The translations under genes were made by a program, and so were the position numbers. A model generated the notes under the pieces. The model worked only from the letters and a program-made list of their open reading frames with translations. It ran no database searches and was not told where the DNA came from. This document shows, piece after piece, positions 9,307-18,569 of a stretch of 64,000 bases of DNA (within the stretch, counting starts at the first letter, position 1; each line of letters starts with the position of its first letter). Source of the stretch: Aestuariivirga sp. (GTDB taxonomy: Bacteria; Pseudomonadota; Alphaproteobacteria; Rhizobiales; Aestuariivirgaceae); NCBI RefSeq assembly GCF_020252395.1, contig NZ_JADCDB010000030.1:1-64000 (forward strand), given 5' to 3'.

Positions 9307-10275
9307 TCAGAGCGATGCCTTGAGCTTGTCGTAGAGCTTTGCCTGGTCGCGCCTCGCCTTCAGCGCCTGCGCCATGGTCACTTCCACGAAACGCGCCGGC
9401 GTGTGGGGCTGCAACTGCCCGATCAGGTCCATGTCGGCGGAAATCACGGTGCCCACCATGAAATAGCCGCCGCCCGACACCGCATCGCGGTGAAGCACGA
9501 TCGGCTCCGTGCCGCCCGGCACCTGGATGGAGCCGTAAGGATAGCAGGCATCGACGATATTGGAGGGGTCGGAGCCCGCGCCGAAGGGCTGCTCGCGCGG
9601 CACGAATTCCAGCGGGCGTCCGCCGCGGAAGCGATAGCCGATGCGGTCCGCCTCCGGCGCCACCTTCCAGGTGTCGGTGAAGAAGTGCTTGCCCGCTTCC
9701 GCTGTGATGCGGTGCCAGTAGAGGCCGGGCAGCATGCGCAGTTCCGCCGGCATGCCCGGCGCGCGGCGCAGCTTCTCGGGAATGGAGCGGCCTTCCTTGG
9801 CGCCCCGGCCCTTGCCGACAGGCAGCTTGTCGCCCGCTTCGAGCTTGCGGCCTTTGAACCCGCCGAGCGCCCCCAGCGTGTAGGTGGACCGCGAGCCGAG
9901 AACCACGGGCACGTCGATGCCGCCCGAAATGGCGATATAGGCGCGGGCCCCCTTCTTGAGGAAGTCGAAGGACAGAGTCTGGCCCTTCTTCACCTTGAAG
10001 GAGGTCCAGGTCTCGCGCGCCTCGCCGTTGACCTTAGGCGGAAGCTCCGCGCCGGTGACGGCAACGGTCGCATCATCCGTGAACTGAAGTTCGGGGCCCA
10101 TGAACACGGCTTCCAGCACCGCTGCCCCTTCCTTGTTGCCAACCAGGAGGTTTGCGGCCTTGAGCGCCAGGCGGTCCATGCCGCCTGAGAGCGGGATGCC
10201 GATGTGGTAGTAGCCCGGCCGGCCCAGGTCCTGCACCGTGGTCGAAAGGCCCGGCTTGATGACTTTAACGGCCAT
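9307..10275 (-). CDS. 5-oxoprolinase subunit C / biotin-dependent carboxyltransferase-family protein (PxpC/KipA-like)
   Basis: KVIKPGLSTTVQDLGRPGYYHIGIPLSGGMDRLALKAANLLVGN, typical of the family. Confidence 0.85.
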   Translation of the reverse strand: MAVKVIKPGLSTTVQDLGRPGYYHIGIPLSGGMDRLALKAANLLVGNKEGAAVLEAVFMGPELQFTDDATVAVTGAELPPKVNGEARETWTSFKVKKGQTLSFDFLKKGARAYIAISGGIDVPVVLGSRSTYTLGALGGFKGRKLEAGDKLPVGKGRGAKEGRSIPEKLRRAPGMPAELRMLPGLYWHRITAEAGKHFFTDTWKVAPEADRIGYRFRGGRPLEFVPREQPFGAGSDPSNIVDACYPYGSIQVPGGTEPIVLHRDAVSGGGYFMVGTVISADMDLIGQLQPHTPARFVEVTMAQALKARRDQAKLYDKLKASL

Positions 10276-11140
10276 TGAGCGCCCCCATCAGCTTGGCGTT
10301 GTAACCATCCATGTCCTTCTTGAACTCGCCGAGATCGAAGGTCACGTCCTTCATTTTCAGGTTGAACTTGCCTTTCTCCACCGCGGCCACCGTCGCGTCG
10401 TATTCCTCGCGGCCGATGGGTTTCCACTTCACGATGTCGCCCGGCCGGAACAGGCACATGAACTCCTTCAGGTGCTTGATCTTCTGATTGGGGTCATAGA
10501 TCGGCACCGGGGTGATGCCGAACATCTGGTAGCCGCCCGCACCCCGCACCGAATAAATGCAGCCGAAGCAGCCGCCATGGCCGACCGTGAGCTTCGGCGT
10601 ATCCGTCCGTGGACGGAGGTATTTGGGCGACTGTATTTGCCGCTTGCGGTCCACCATCTGGTAGAGGAAGGGAAGCCCCGCCACGAAACCCACCATCGAA
10701 ACGAACCACGGCGCTCCCGAATGCGCCTTGATGAAACCGTCGACGCCATCGAGGTTGTTGATGCGCGCGGTGTATTCGATGTCGGTCGATTTCGGGTCCT
10801 GGTGGCGCTCGCGGAAGCGCATCAGCGTCTCGTGCGTCCACGGGTCATTATAGAGCACTGGAATCTCGATGATGCGCGACTTGATGACGGGCTTGGCCTT
10901 GGCCGCCGCCTTTTCGATCGCCTTCAGCTCCTTGAGCATGTCCGAAGGCTTGATGACGTCCGGATCGAACTTCACCTGCATCGAGGCGTTTGCGGGGCAG
11001 ATCTCGGTCACCCCCTTGATCCTAGCCTTCTTGACCGCCGCCGTCATGGACAGCGACTTGAAGAAGGCTTCGAGCGACATCTCCTCGTCGCACTCGACGA
11101 AGATGTGCTCGTCGCCTCCATAGGAATACCGCGTCTTCAT
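10265..11140 (-). CDS. Carboxyltransferase domain protein, allophanate-hydrolase subunit 1 type (PxpB/KipI-like), 291 aa
   Basis: IPVLYNDPWTHETLMRFRERH...GFIKAHSGAPWFVSMVGFVAGLPFLY; overlaps the pxpC-like start. Confidence 0.75.
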   Translation of the reverse strand: MKTRYSYGGDEHIFVECDEEMSLEAFFKSLSMTAAVKKARIKGVTEICPANASMQVKFDPDVIKPSDMLKELKAIEKAAAKAKPVIKSRIIEIPVLYNDPWTHETLMRFRERHQDPKSTDIEYTARINNLDGVDGFIKAHSGAPWFVSMVGFVAGLPFLYQMVDRKRQIQSPKYLRPRTDTPKLTVGHGGCFGCIYSVRGAGGYQMFGITPVPIYDPNQKIKHLKEFMCLFRPGDIVKWKPIGREEYDATVAAVEKGKFNLKMKDVTFDLGEFKKDMDGYNAKLMGALNGR

Positions 11141-11156
11141 TGCTGCGCCATCCTCC

Positions 11157-12524
11157 TCATGAGTTCAGTCTGTGGGCGTTGGCTTCGAGCCACGGCTCGA
11201 GCCAGCGCGTGTGGAAATCCGCCTTCGCGATGCTTGCGTCCCGCGCCAGCAATTGGTGCAGCGGCTTGGTGGTCGGCAGGCCTTCGACGCCAAGCTCGTC
11301 CAGCGCGCGGGCCATGCGGGCAATGGCGCCGCTGCGCGTCCCGTCCCAGACGATCAGCTTGCCCAGGAGCGAGTCATAGAAGGGCGGAACCTGGTAGCCC
11401 TGGTAGAGCATGGTATCGAAGCGCGTGCCGGGGCCGCCGGGAATACGCAGCGCCGTCACCGTTCCGGGGGCGGGCTGGAAATTTCTGGCCGGGTCTTCGG
11501 CATTGATACGCACCTCGATGGCGTGGCCGTTGATCCGCACGTCCTCCTGCCGGATCGACAGCGGCTCGCCGCCGCAGATGCGGATCATCTCGCGCACCAG
11601 GTCGATGCCGGTGATCATCTCGGTGACCGGATGCTCCACCTGGATGCGGGTGTTCATCTCGATGAAATAGAAGTGATGTGTCTCGTCGTCATAGAGATAT
11701 TCGAGCGTGCCGGCGCCGCGGTAGTTGACGGCCTCGGCCAGCGCCACGGCAGAAGCGCAGAGCTTGTCGCGCACGGCCTGCGGCAGCACGGCGGAGGGCG
11801 CTTCCTCCCACACCTTCTGGCGGCGGCGCTGCAGCGAACATTCGCGCTCGAAGCAGTGAACCGCGCGCTGGCCGTCGCCTAAGATCTGCACCTCGATGTG
11901 GCGCGCCCGCTCGATGACCTTCTCGATATAGAGGCCGCCATCGCCGAAGGCGGCCTTGGCTTCGGCGGAAGCCTGCGGCATCAGCGTCTCGAATTCGCCC
12001 ATGTCATGCGCGATGCGGATGCCGCGCCCCCCGCCGCCCGCCGCGGCCTTGATCATGATGGGAAAGCCGATGGCCATGGCGATGTGCCTGGCATGTTCCG
12101 GATCGTCGACCCGCCCGTCGGAGCCCGGCACCACGGGAACGCCTGCGGCCTCCGCTGCAACGCGGGCCGCCACCTTGTCGCCCATCACGCGGATCGAATC
12201 GCCTCTCGGCCCCACGAAGATCAGCCCTGCGGCCTCGACGGCATCGGCAAAACCTGCATTCTCGGCCAGGAAGCCATAGCCGGGGTGCACCGCGTCAGCT
12301 CCCGTTTCCTTCGCCGCCTTCAGGATGGCCTCGATGTTGAGATAGGATTTCGCGGCATGCGGCGGGCCGATGTTCACAGCCTCGTCCGCCATTTTCACCG
12401 CCAGCATCTCGGCGTCTGCCGCGGAATGCACCTGCACGGTCTTGATTCCAAGCTCCCGCGCCGCGCGGATGATGCGCACCGCGATCTCGCCGCGATTGGC
12501 GATGAGGAGCTTCTTGATGGCCAT
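11157..12524 (-). CDS. Biotin carboxylase (AccC-like)
   Basis: KKLLIANRGEIAVRIIRAARELGI, KAAAGGGGRGIR, FIEMNTRIQVEHPVTEMITGIDLV. Confidence 0.9.
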   Translation of the reverse strand: MAIKKLLIANRGEIAVRIIRAARELGIKTVQVHSAADAEMLAVKMADEAVNIGPPHAAKSYLNIEAILKAAKETGADAVHPGYGFLAENAGFADAVEAAGLIFVGPRGDSIRVMGDKVAARVAAEAAGVPVVPGSDGRVDDPEHARHIAMAIGFPIMIKAAAGGGGRGIRIAHDMGEFETLMPQASAEAKAAFGDGGLYIEKVIERARHIEVQILGDGQRAVHCFERECSLQRRRQKVWEEAPSAVLPQAVRDKLCASAVALAEAVNYRGAGTLEYLYDDETHHFYFIEMNTRIQVEHPVTEMITGIDLVREMIRICGGEPLSIRQEDVRINGHAIEVRINAEDPARNFQPAPGTVTALRIPGGPGTRFDTMLYQGYQVPPFYDSLLGKLIVWDGTRSGAIARMARALDELGVEGLPTTKPLHQLLARDASIAKADFHTRWLEPWLEANAHRLNS

Positions 12525-12526
12525 GC

Positions 12527-12757
12527 TCAGCCGATCTCCGCCAGCGGCTGCCCGGCCATCACCGGCTCTTCGTTCTCGGCGATGAACGTGATCTTGCCCG
12601 CGGCCTCGGCCTTCACCTCGGTGAAGGACTTCATCACCTCGATCAGCCCGATGACGTCACCCTTGGCGACCTTGTCGCCGTCATTCTTGTAGGCGGGCTT
12701 GTCGGGCGAGGGCCTGCGGTAGAAGGTTCCGGGAAGGGGCGAGAGAAGCTGGGCCAT
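12527..12757 (-). CDS. Biotin carboxyl carrier protein (short, 76 aa)
   Basis: Single biotinyl domain with GLIEVMKSFTEVKAEAAGKI and AENEEPVMAGQPLAEI. Confidence 0.85.
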   Translation of the reverse strand: MAQLLSPLPGTFYRRPSPDKPAYKNDGDKVAKGDVIGLIEVMKSFTEVKAEAAGKITFIAENEEPVMAGQPLAEIG

Positions 12758-12781
12758 TGTCTGTCCTCGTTTCTGAAAATG

Positions 12782-13510
12782 TCAGGCAGCGTCGATATAG
12801 GGTTTCACGGCCTCGCGCACGGCTTTGGCGATGGCCACCGCATTGGGCGTGTCGGAGTGAACGCAGATCGCATCGGCCCTGACCGCGACGTCGGCGCCGC
12901 CAACACCCTTGACCTTGCCTTCGCGGATGGCGCGCAGGCACAGTGCGGCGGCATGGGCGGGGTCCTTCGCCTCATGCTCGCGGGTGATGATGAGCGAGCC
13001 ATCGTCGCGATAGTCGAGATCGGCATAGAATTCGGCGATGAACCTGTGGCCGCGCGCGGTGTAGACCTTCTCGTGGAAGGTGTTGATCATCCCCATGAGC
13101 GGCGCCTTGAAGACATCCGCCGCATCGGCCACCGCCTGGGCCACCTCCTCCATACGCGCCGCCATGCCATAGAGCGAGCCATGCGGCTTGATGTGGTTCA
13201 AGGTCATGCCCTCGGCCTCGAGGAAGCCTTTGAGCGCACCCACCTGGTAGATGATGCAGTTGGCGAGCTCGTCACGCCCCATCTTCATCTCGCGGCGGCC
13301 GAAGCCCTGGAGGTCAGGGAGCGAGGGGTGAGCCCCCACCTTGACGCCGTGCTTCCTGGCGAGCTGCACCGTCGTGCGCATATGGTTGAAGTCGGAGGCG
13401 TGGAAGCCGCAGGCCACATTGGCCACGTCGATCAGGGGCATCAGCCCCGCGTCGTCGCCCATTTTATAGAGGCCGAACGCCTCGCCCATGTCACAGTTGA
13501 TGACTGTCAC
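12782..13510 (-). CDS. LamB/YcsF family protein (5-oxoprolinase subunit A, PxpA-like)
   Basis: INCDMGEAFGLYKMGDD, NVACGFHASDFNHM, GAHPSLPDLQGFGRR. Confidence 0.9.
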   Translation of the reverse strand: MTVINCDMGEAFGLYKMGDDAGLMPLIDVANVACGFHASDFNHMRTTVQLARKHGVKVGAHPSLPDLQGFGRREMKMGRDELANCIIYQVGALKGFLEAEGMTLNHIKPHGSLYGMAARMEEVAQAVADAADVFKAPLMGMINTFHEKVYTARGHRFIAEFYADLDYRDDGSLIITREHEAKDPAHAAALCLRAIREGKVKGVGGADVAVRADAICVHSDTPNAVAIAKAVREAVKPYIDAA

Positions 13511-13626
13511 CTGAACCTCCCGCCCTGTACATCCTGCGCTTAAGCGCCATCTCTCCCAAGAGCTTGCGGGACAACGGAAATATTGTAAAATCAGAAAAAC
13601 TGTATCCCGCTATCGGAAAATCAGAT

Positions 13627-14535
13627 ATGACGCTGTCGCTCAAACAGGTGCGCTATTTCATCGCTACGGCGGATGCGGGCCAGGTCAGCCAGGCGGCGAT
13701 CGAGCTCAACGTCTCGCAATCGGCGGTGACGGCGGCGATCAAGCAGCTGGAGGAGGACACCGGAGTTTCGCTGTTCAAGCGGCTGCCCAGCGGTGTCTCG
13801 CTCACCGCCGAGGGGGCGCGCTTCCTGCAACATGCCCGCAACATCATGGCGGCGGTGAATGCAGCGCAGCATGCGCCGCTGACCGAGGATACGGCGATCA
13901 GCGGCACGGTGCGGATCGGCGTCTCCTACACGGTCGCGGGCTATTTCCTGCCGCGCCACTATACCCGCTTCGCGCGCAGCTACCCGCGCATCCGGGCGGA
14001 GCTCTATGAGCTTCCACGCAATGCGATCGAGGGCGGCCTCAAGGACGGCTCGCTGGACCTGGCCGTCATGCTGGTCTCCAACCTGCAGGACAGGAAGCGG
14101 CTGGTCTTCGAAACTCTGATCCGCTCCCGCCGCCGGCTGTGGCTGCCGGTCGAGCACAGGCTGCTGACGGCGGAAGCGATTGCGCTTGAGGACGTGGCGG
14201 CGGAACCCTATGTCATGTTGACCGTCGATGAAGCCAACCTGACTGCCGGACGCTATTGGAAGCCCACCGGGCTGAGGCCGAACGTCATCTTCACCACGTC
14301 TTCGGTCGAGGCTGTGCGTTCCATGGTGGCCGACGGCATGGGCGTTACCATTCTCTCCGACATGGTCTACCGCCCCTGGTCGCTCGAAGGCCAGCGCATC
14401 GAGCTGCGCAACATCGTGGCGGATATTCCGACAATGGATGTCGGGCTGGCCTGGAACCCCGCGAAAGAACTGGGTCCGGCGGCGCGCACCTTCCATGAGT
14501 TCATGAGCCTGTCCTTCGGCGGAGCGGGCAACTGA
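13627..14535 (+). CDS. LysR family transcriptional regulator
   Basis: MTLSLKQVRYFIATADAGQVSQAAIELNVSQSAVTAAIKQLEEDTGVSLFKR; divergent from the pxp/hyu operon. Confidence 0.9.
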   Translation: MTLSLKQVRYFIATADAGQVSQAAIELNVSQSAVTAAIKQLEEDTGVSLFKRLPSGVSLTAEGARFLQHARNIMAAVNAAQHAPLTEDTAISGTVRIGVSYTVAGYFLPRHYTRFARSYPRIRAELYELPRNAIEGGLKDGSLDLAVMLVSNLQDRKRLVFETLIRSRRRLWLPVEHRLLTAEAIALEDVAAEPYVMLTVDEANLTAGRYWKPTGLRPNVIFTTSSVEAVRSMVADGMGVTILSDMVYRPWSLEGQRIELRNIVADIPTMDVGLAWNPAKELGPAARTFHEFMSLSFGGAGN

Positions 14536-14553
14536 GGCTGGCGGGCGCGATGC

Positions 14554-15504
14554 TCACGCGCCGGAAAACAGGCGTCCCGCCGGTGTGGCGGTGATCGCGC
14601 CATCCGCCGCGCGCGACAGGAACAGCGCGTCGAGACCAAGCCGTGCGGCGAGTGCGCCACCCTCGGCGGCCCCCAACACCATCAGCGCCGTCGCCCAGCC
14701 ATCGGCTTCGGCACAGGTGCCGGCGACGACTGTCACCGAAGCGGGGCTCGCGGTGAGCGGCGCGCCGCGCCGCGGGTCCATCGTATGCGACAACCTGCGG
14801 CCGCCGACGTCGACCCAGTGGCGATAATCGCCCGAGGTCGCCACCGCGCCATCCTCCAGCGCCAGCACCGAATGCGTCGCACGGCGCTCGGGGTCCGGCT
14901 GCTCCACCGCGATGCTCCACGGCTGGCCATCCGGCCGCAGGCCTGCCGCCCGCATTTCGCCGTCGATCCCGGCGAGAAAGGCGTGGATACCGAACTCCTG
15001 CAGCGTCTCCGCCAGCCGGTCCACGCCGTAGCCCTTGGCGATGCCATTAAGGTCGAGGGTGATCGCCCCGGTCTTCCTCAAGCGGCCTTCGCCAATCTCG
15101 AGCGTCTCCCAGCCCGGCCGGCGCTTCGCCGACAATGCGATGCGGATGCGCTCGCCGGTGGCCTGGCCGGGGCCGAAGCCCCACGCCGTCACGGCGTCAC
15201 CCATCCCCACATCGAAGGCCCCGCCCGAGTCACGCCCGATGGCAAGCCCAAGCCGCAGCACGTCGAGCAGCCGGCGCGGCGCGTCCATCCATTCGCCAAC
15301 GGGGGCGCGGTTGATGCGCATCAGGTCGCTGCCGGGCTTCCAGCCCGACATCTGCTGGTCCACCTCGTCCACCGCATCCTGCAGCGCCGCTTGCAGCGGA
15401 GCGACGTCAAAACGCGCATCGGTGAAGAACAGCGCCGACCAGCGCGTGCCCATGGTCGCGCCATTCAGCGCATGGCGTGCCGGTTCAGTAGACATCTTCG
15501 GCAT
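14554..15504 (-). CDS. apbE: FAD:protein FMN transferase (ApbE)
   Basis: GATMGTRWSALFF, DLNGIAKGYGVDRLAETL, HTMDPRRGAPL. Confidence 0.88.
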   Translation of the reverse strand: MPKMSTEPARHALNGATMGTRWSALFFTDARFDVAPLQAALQDAVDEVDQQMSGWKPGSDLMRINRAPVGEWMDAPRRLLDVLRLGLAIGRDSGGAFDVGMGDAVTAWGFGPGQATGERIRIALSAKRRPGWETLEIGEGRLRKTGAITLDLNGIAKGYGVDRLAETLQEFGIHAFLAGIDGEMRAAGLRPDGQPWSIAVEQPDPERRATHSVLALEDGAVATSGDYRHWVDVGGRRLSHTMDPRRGAPLTASPASVTVVAGTCAEADGWATALMVLGAAEGGALAARLGLDALFLSRAADGAITATPAGRLFSGA

Positions 15505-17692
15505 AGCGTCCTTCGGCCCGCAGCAGCTCGGGGGTCAATCCCGTGGGCGCCAGCATGTGCGCCAGCGCCTGGCTCACGCCGGCGGCCATGCCGCGCCCGC
15601 CGCACACCATGATGCGCGCACCCTCGCGGATCAGCTTCACCACCTCCTGCGCCTCGGCGCGCAGCGCGTCCTGCACATAATGCGGCCTCCTGCCGCGCGA
15701 GGCCGCGGTGACGAGGCTCGTCAGGCGGCCCTCCGCATGCCACTGCATCATCTCCTCGCCATAGAGAAAGTCGCTCGCCGCATGGCGCATGCCGAAGAAC
15801 AGGTGCATGGCGCGGTGCTGCGCATTGGCGCGGATGAAGCCCGCCAGCGGCCCGATGCCGGAGCCGGCGCCGACGAGGATCACCGGCACCTTGCCCCCGT
15901 CCACGCGGAAGGCCGGATTGGGCTTGAGGAAAGCGAGTGCCGTGCCGCCCGGCTCCATCATGGTCAGCTGGCCGGAGCACAACCCGCCAGGCTGGCGGCG
16001 CACCACGATCTCGATGAAGCCGTCGTCAGACGCAGACGCCAGCGAATAGAAGCGCGGCACGGTGGAACCCTGCGGGATCACCCCCAGAAGATCGCCCGCT
16101 TCAAAGCGCGCAAAGCCTGCGCCGGCGAGGCGCTGCCACAGCGAGGACTTTGGCACGGCAAAGCGCAGGATGGCGCTCGGCGCCTGCACCTCCGCGCCAT
16201 AATCGCGGCGCGAGACCAGCGTGATCGCGGTCGCCGCGGGCAGCACAGGCTGGTGTTCGAGGCTGAGCGGCAGGCCCAGCACGGCGCCGAGGTTACTGCC
16301 CCAGCGCGCGAAATCCTGCGGCGACTGGCGATCGACCGTGGCGACGCCGGGCATCTGCTGCCAGCCCTTCGCCGCTGCAAGCGATGCAACACGCTGCGCA
16401 TAACCGCAGAAAGCGGGGAAGCTCGAATCGCCAAAGCCCAGCACCGCCAGCTGCGCCGCGGGCGGCGTCTCCATCGCCTCGAGCTTCGCGAGAAAGCCCT
16501 TGGCCGAGGCCGGTTCGCCGCCATTGCCATAGGTCGCGGCAAGGATGAGAACGCGATGTGCATGCTGGAGCTTCGCCGCATCGAAGGACGACAGCGCCGC
16601 GGCATGCACCTGCAAGCCGGCGTCATGCAGCGCCTTGTGGAGCGTCGCGGCGAAGCCCCAGGTGCTGCCGCCCTCGCTGCCGGCGAGGATCACCGTATCG
16701 GCCCTGGCGAGCGGCGCATTGTTGTGGATGCGCGGCCGGCTGCGGCGGCCGGCGAGCCAGATCAGCGTGCCGGTGGCGCCCATCAGCGGCACGCTCAGCG
16801 CCATCAGACCGAGGACCAGGCCCAGCACCGAAGCGCCCTGCCCCGTATGCAGCATATAGATGGTCTCGGACACGCGCTCCCAGCCGCTGAGCGTCTGCCA
16901 GGCCAGCAGCGCGCCATTGCCCTGGTCGATATAGCCGGTGCCCGTGTCGGTCTTCACGGTGAAGACATCGGTCGCATCATCGGCCGCCGGGACGGAGAGC
17001 TCGCGCAGGCTCGTCACCGGCGTGCCTTGCAGGAAATTGATCGCCGACACCTTGACCCCGGTGTTACCGCTGACCGTGGCGGGAATCGCCAGCGCCGCCG
17101 GCTGGTCGGGCAGCAGGCCAAAGGCCGAGGCCGTCATATAAAGCGCCGTGACGGAGGACAGCATGAGGCCCACCACCGCAATGCGCGCGATCTCGACATG
17201 GAGGCGCCCTGCGAGCGGGCCCTTGATGGGCGCGAACCAGCGCCGCCAGCCGCCCGCACGCCGCGCCACCAGCAGCATACCGGACACGGCAAGCACCAGC
17301 ATCGCCAGCGCACCCAGCGCCATCACGATGCGCCCGCCATCCTCGAGGAACAGCGAGCGGTGGAAGTTGGTGAGCCAGCGCTGCACCGGGTTCGGATCGG
17401 CGGAGGCCACCGCCTTGCCTGTGGCCGGATCGATGGTCGCCGCCTCGGCCACGTCGCCGTTGAACCAGTAGGCGGTGATGCGGCCCGAGGGTGACCGCTT
17501 GATCTGCTCGACGCCCGGATAGCGCGCCGCGATGCGGCCGGCGAGATCCGCCACGCTCAAGGAGGTCTCTGCCTGCGGCGCCGTAAGGCGGTCGGCCGCC
17601 GGGAACACCGACAGCGCGGCGCCGCTCAGCGCCAGCATGAGGACGGACAGCAGGGCGAGAAGCCCCGGCCAGCGGTGCAGCAAGCGGATCAT
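15485..17692 (-). CDS. PepSY-associated TM domain / flavodoxin / sulfite-reductase-type flavoreductase fusion
   Basis: N-terminal PepSY_TM (RLLHRWPGLLALLSVLMLALSGAAL), flavodoxin-like ATYGNGGEPASAKGFLAKLEAM, FNR module RFYSLASASDDGFIEIVVRR...GPLAGFIRANAQHRAMHLFFGMRH. Confidence 0.85.
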   Translation of the reverse strand: MIRLLHRWPGLLALLSVLMLALSGAALSVFPAADRLTAPQAETSLSVADLAGRIAARYPGVEQIKRSPSGRITAYWFNGDVAEAATIDPATGKAVASADPNPVQRWLTNFHRSLFLEDGGRIVMALGALAMLVLAVSGMLLVARRAGGWRRWFAPIKGPLAGRLHVEIARIAVVGLMLSSVTALYMTASAFGLLPDQPAALAIPATVSGNTGVKVSAINFLQGTPVTSLRELSVPAADDATDVFTVKTDTGTGYIDQGNGALLAWQTLSGWERVSETIYMLHTGQGASVLGLVLGLMALSVPLMGATGTLIWLAGRRSRPRIHNNAPLARADTVILAGSEGGSTWGFAATLHKALHDAGLQVHAAALSSFDAAKLQHAHRVLILAATYGNGGEPASAKGFLAKLEAMETPPAAQLAVLGFGDSSFPAFCGYAQRVASLAAAKGWQQMPGVATVDRQSPQDFARWGSNLGAVLGLPLSLEHQPVLPAATAITLVSRRDYGAEVQAPSAILRFAVPKSSLWQRLAGAGFARFEAGDLLGVIPQGSTVPRFYSLASASDDGFIEIVVRRQPGGLCSGQLTMMEPGGTALAFLKPNPAFRVDGGKVPVILVGAGSGIGPLAGFIRANAQHRAMHLFFGMRHAASDFLYGEEMMQWHAEGRLTSLVTAASRGRRPHYVQDALRAEAQEVVKLIREGARIMVCGGRGMAAGVSQALAHMLAPTGLTPELLRAEGRYAEDVY

Positions 17693-17704
17693 CGATAGCG
17701 GGCC

Positions 17705-18178
17705 TTACATCGAATAGGTGAAAGAGGAGATATAGCGGCGGCCCTTCACGGGCGTGCCGGCGCCGGCCGAAGTGAGCGGCACCACCACGTCATTGGGGCT
17801 CTCGCGCAGGTTCTCGGCCGCGGCGTCGATATGCAGCTTGTAGCCCTGGTCGAACAGCGCATCCTTGAGGTCCAGCGTCACCTCCAGAGTGCGGCCCGAG
17901 CCGACCGAGGCGCCGGTGATGCCGTTGATCTGCGAGGTGTCGCCGCCGGTGGCATTGTACCAGCCGGCGAGGTGCTGGAAGTAGCGGGTGCGCGAACCGG
18001 CAAGCCACAGGCTGCCGGCATATTTGTTGTTCTTGTCGGTGACGTAGAGCGCCAGATAGGCATTGTTGCCGCCGTAATCCTTAAGCTGCGCGCTCAGCGT
18101 CACGGGCCTGGCCATGGCCGCCGCAGGGAAGGAGAGCGCCGTGGTGAGCGCCAGGGCGGCAAGAAGGGACTTCATCAT
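17705..18178 (-). CDS. DUF2271 domain-containing periplasmic protein with probable flavinylation motif NGITGAS
   Basis: Signal peptide MMKSLLAALALTTALSFPAAAMA; DUF2271-like body; adjacent to apbE and flavoreductase. Confidence 0.75.
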   Translation of the reverse strand: MMKSLLAALALTTALSFPAAAMARPVTLSAQLKDYGGNNAYLALYVTDKNNKYAGSLWLAGSRTRYFQHLAGWYNATGGDTSQINGITGASVGSGRTLEVTLDLKDALFDQGYKLHIDAAAENLRESPNDVVVPLTSAGAGTPVKGRRYISSFTYSM

Positions 18179-18209
18179 CGTCGGGATTCTCCGAAGCTCG
18201 GCGTCAGCG

Positions 18210-18569
18210 TTACTTGACCTGCACCTTGGGCGCGGTGCTGTTGTCGAACAGCCCGTTCTGCGGCGGCGGAACGCTGCCGGCGGGGGCGGGCGCCGCGGCG
18301 GCCGGGCCGCAATTGCCATCGTCGTCCTCGCATTCGTCCTCATCGTCATCGTCCGATCCGCGGCGGCTGACGCTGCCGCCTTCCTTCTCGTGGTCATCGT
18401 CCTCGGCCAGCATCATCGGGCGCTGCTGGTCATCCGATCCGAGACGTGTTGACAGCGGCGACACGGTCTCGCCCGTGGCTGCCTTATGCAGCGCGCTCCA
18501 GGCGGGAAGTGCGATAGTCGCGGTCAGGGCGGCGGAAGCGAAAAGCAGGGTCAGCGTCTTTTTGGTCAC
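18210..18569 (-). CDS. Small secreted acidic protein with Asp/Glu-rich low-complexity tract
   Basis: GTG start VTKKTLTLLFASAALTATIALPAWSALHK signal peptide; EDDDHEKEGGSVSRRGSDDDDEDECEDDDGNC tract; in line with the downstream DUF2271 gene. Confidence 0.6.
   Translation of the reverse strand: MTKKTLTLLFASAALTATIALPAWSALHKAATGETVSPLSTRLGSDDQQRPMMLAEDDDHEKEGGSVSRRGSDDDDEDECEDDDGNCGPAAAAPAPAGSVPPPQNGLFDNSTAPKVQVK

Noticed and set aside
15035-17494. 819-aa plus-strand ORF
   Set aside because: Antisense to apbE and the PepSY flavoreductase; low-information Arg/Ala/His-rich translation, no domain recognised.
18300-18380. Apparent triplet-like gat/cat repeats (tcgtcctcatcgtcatcgtc)
   Set aside because: Codes for the Asp/Glu-rich tract of the acidic protein; not a CRISPR or VNTR array by eye.
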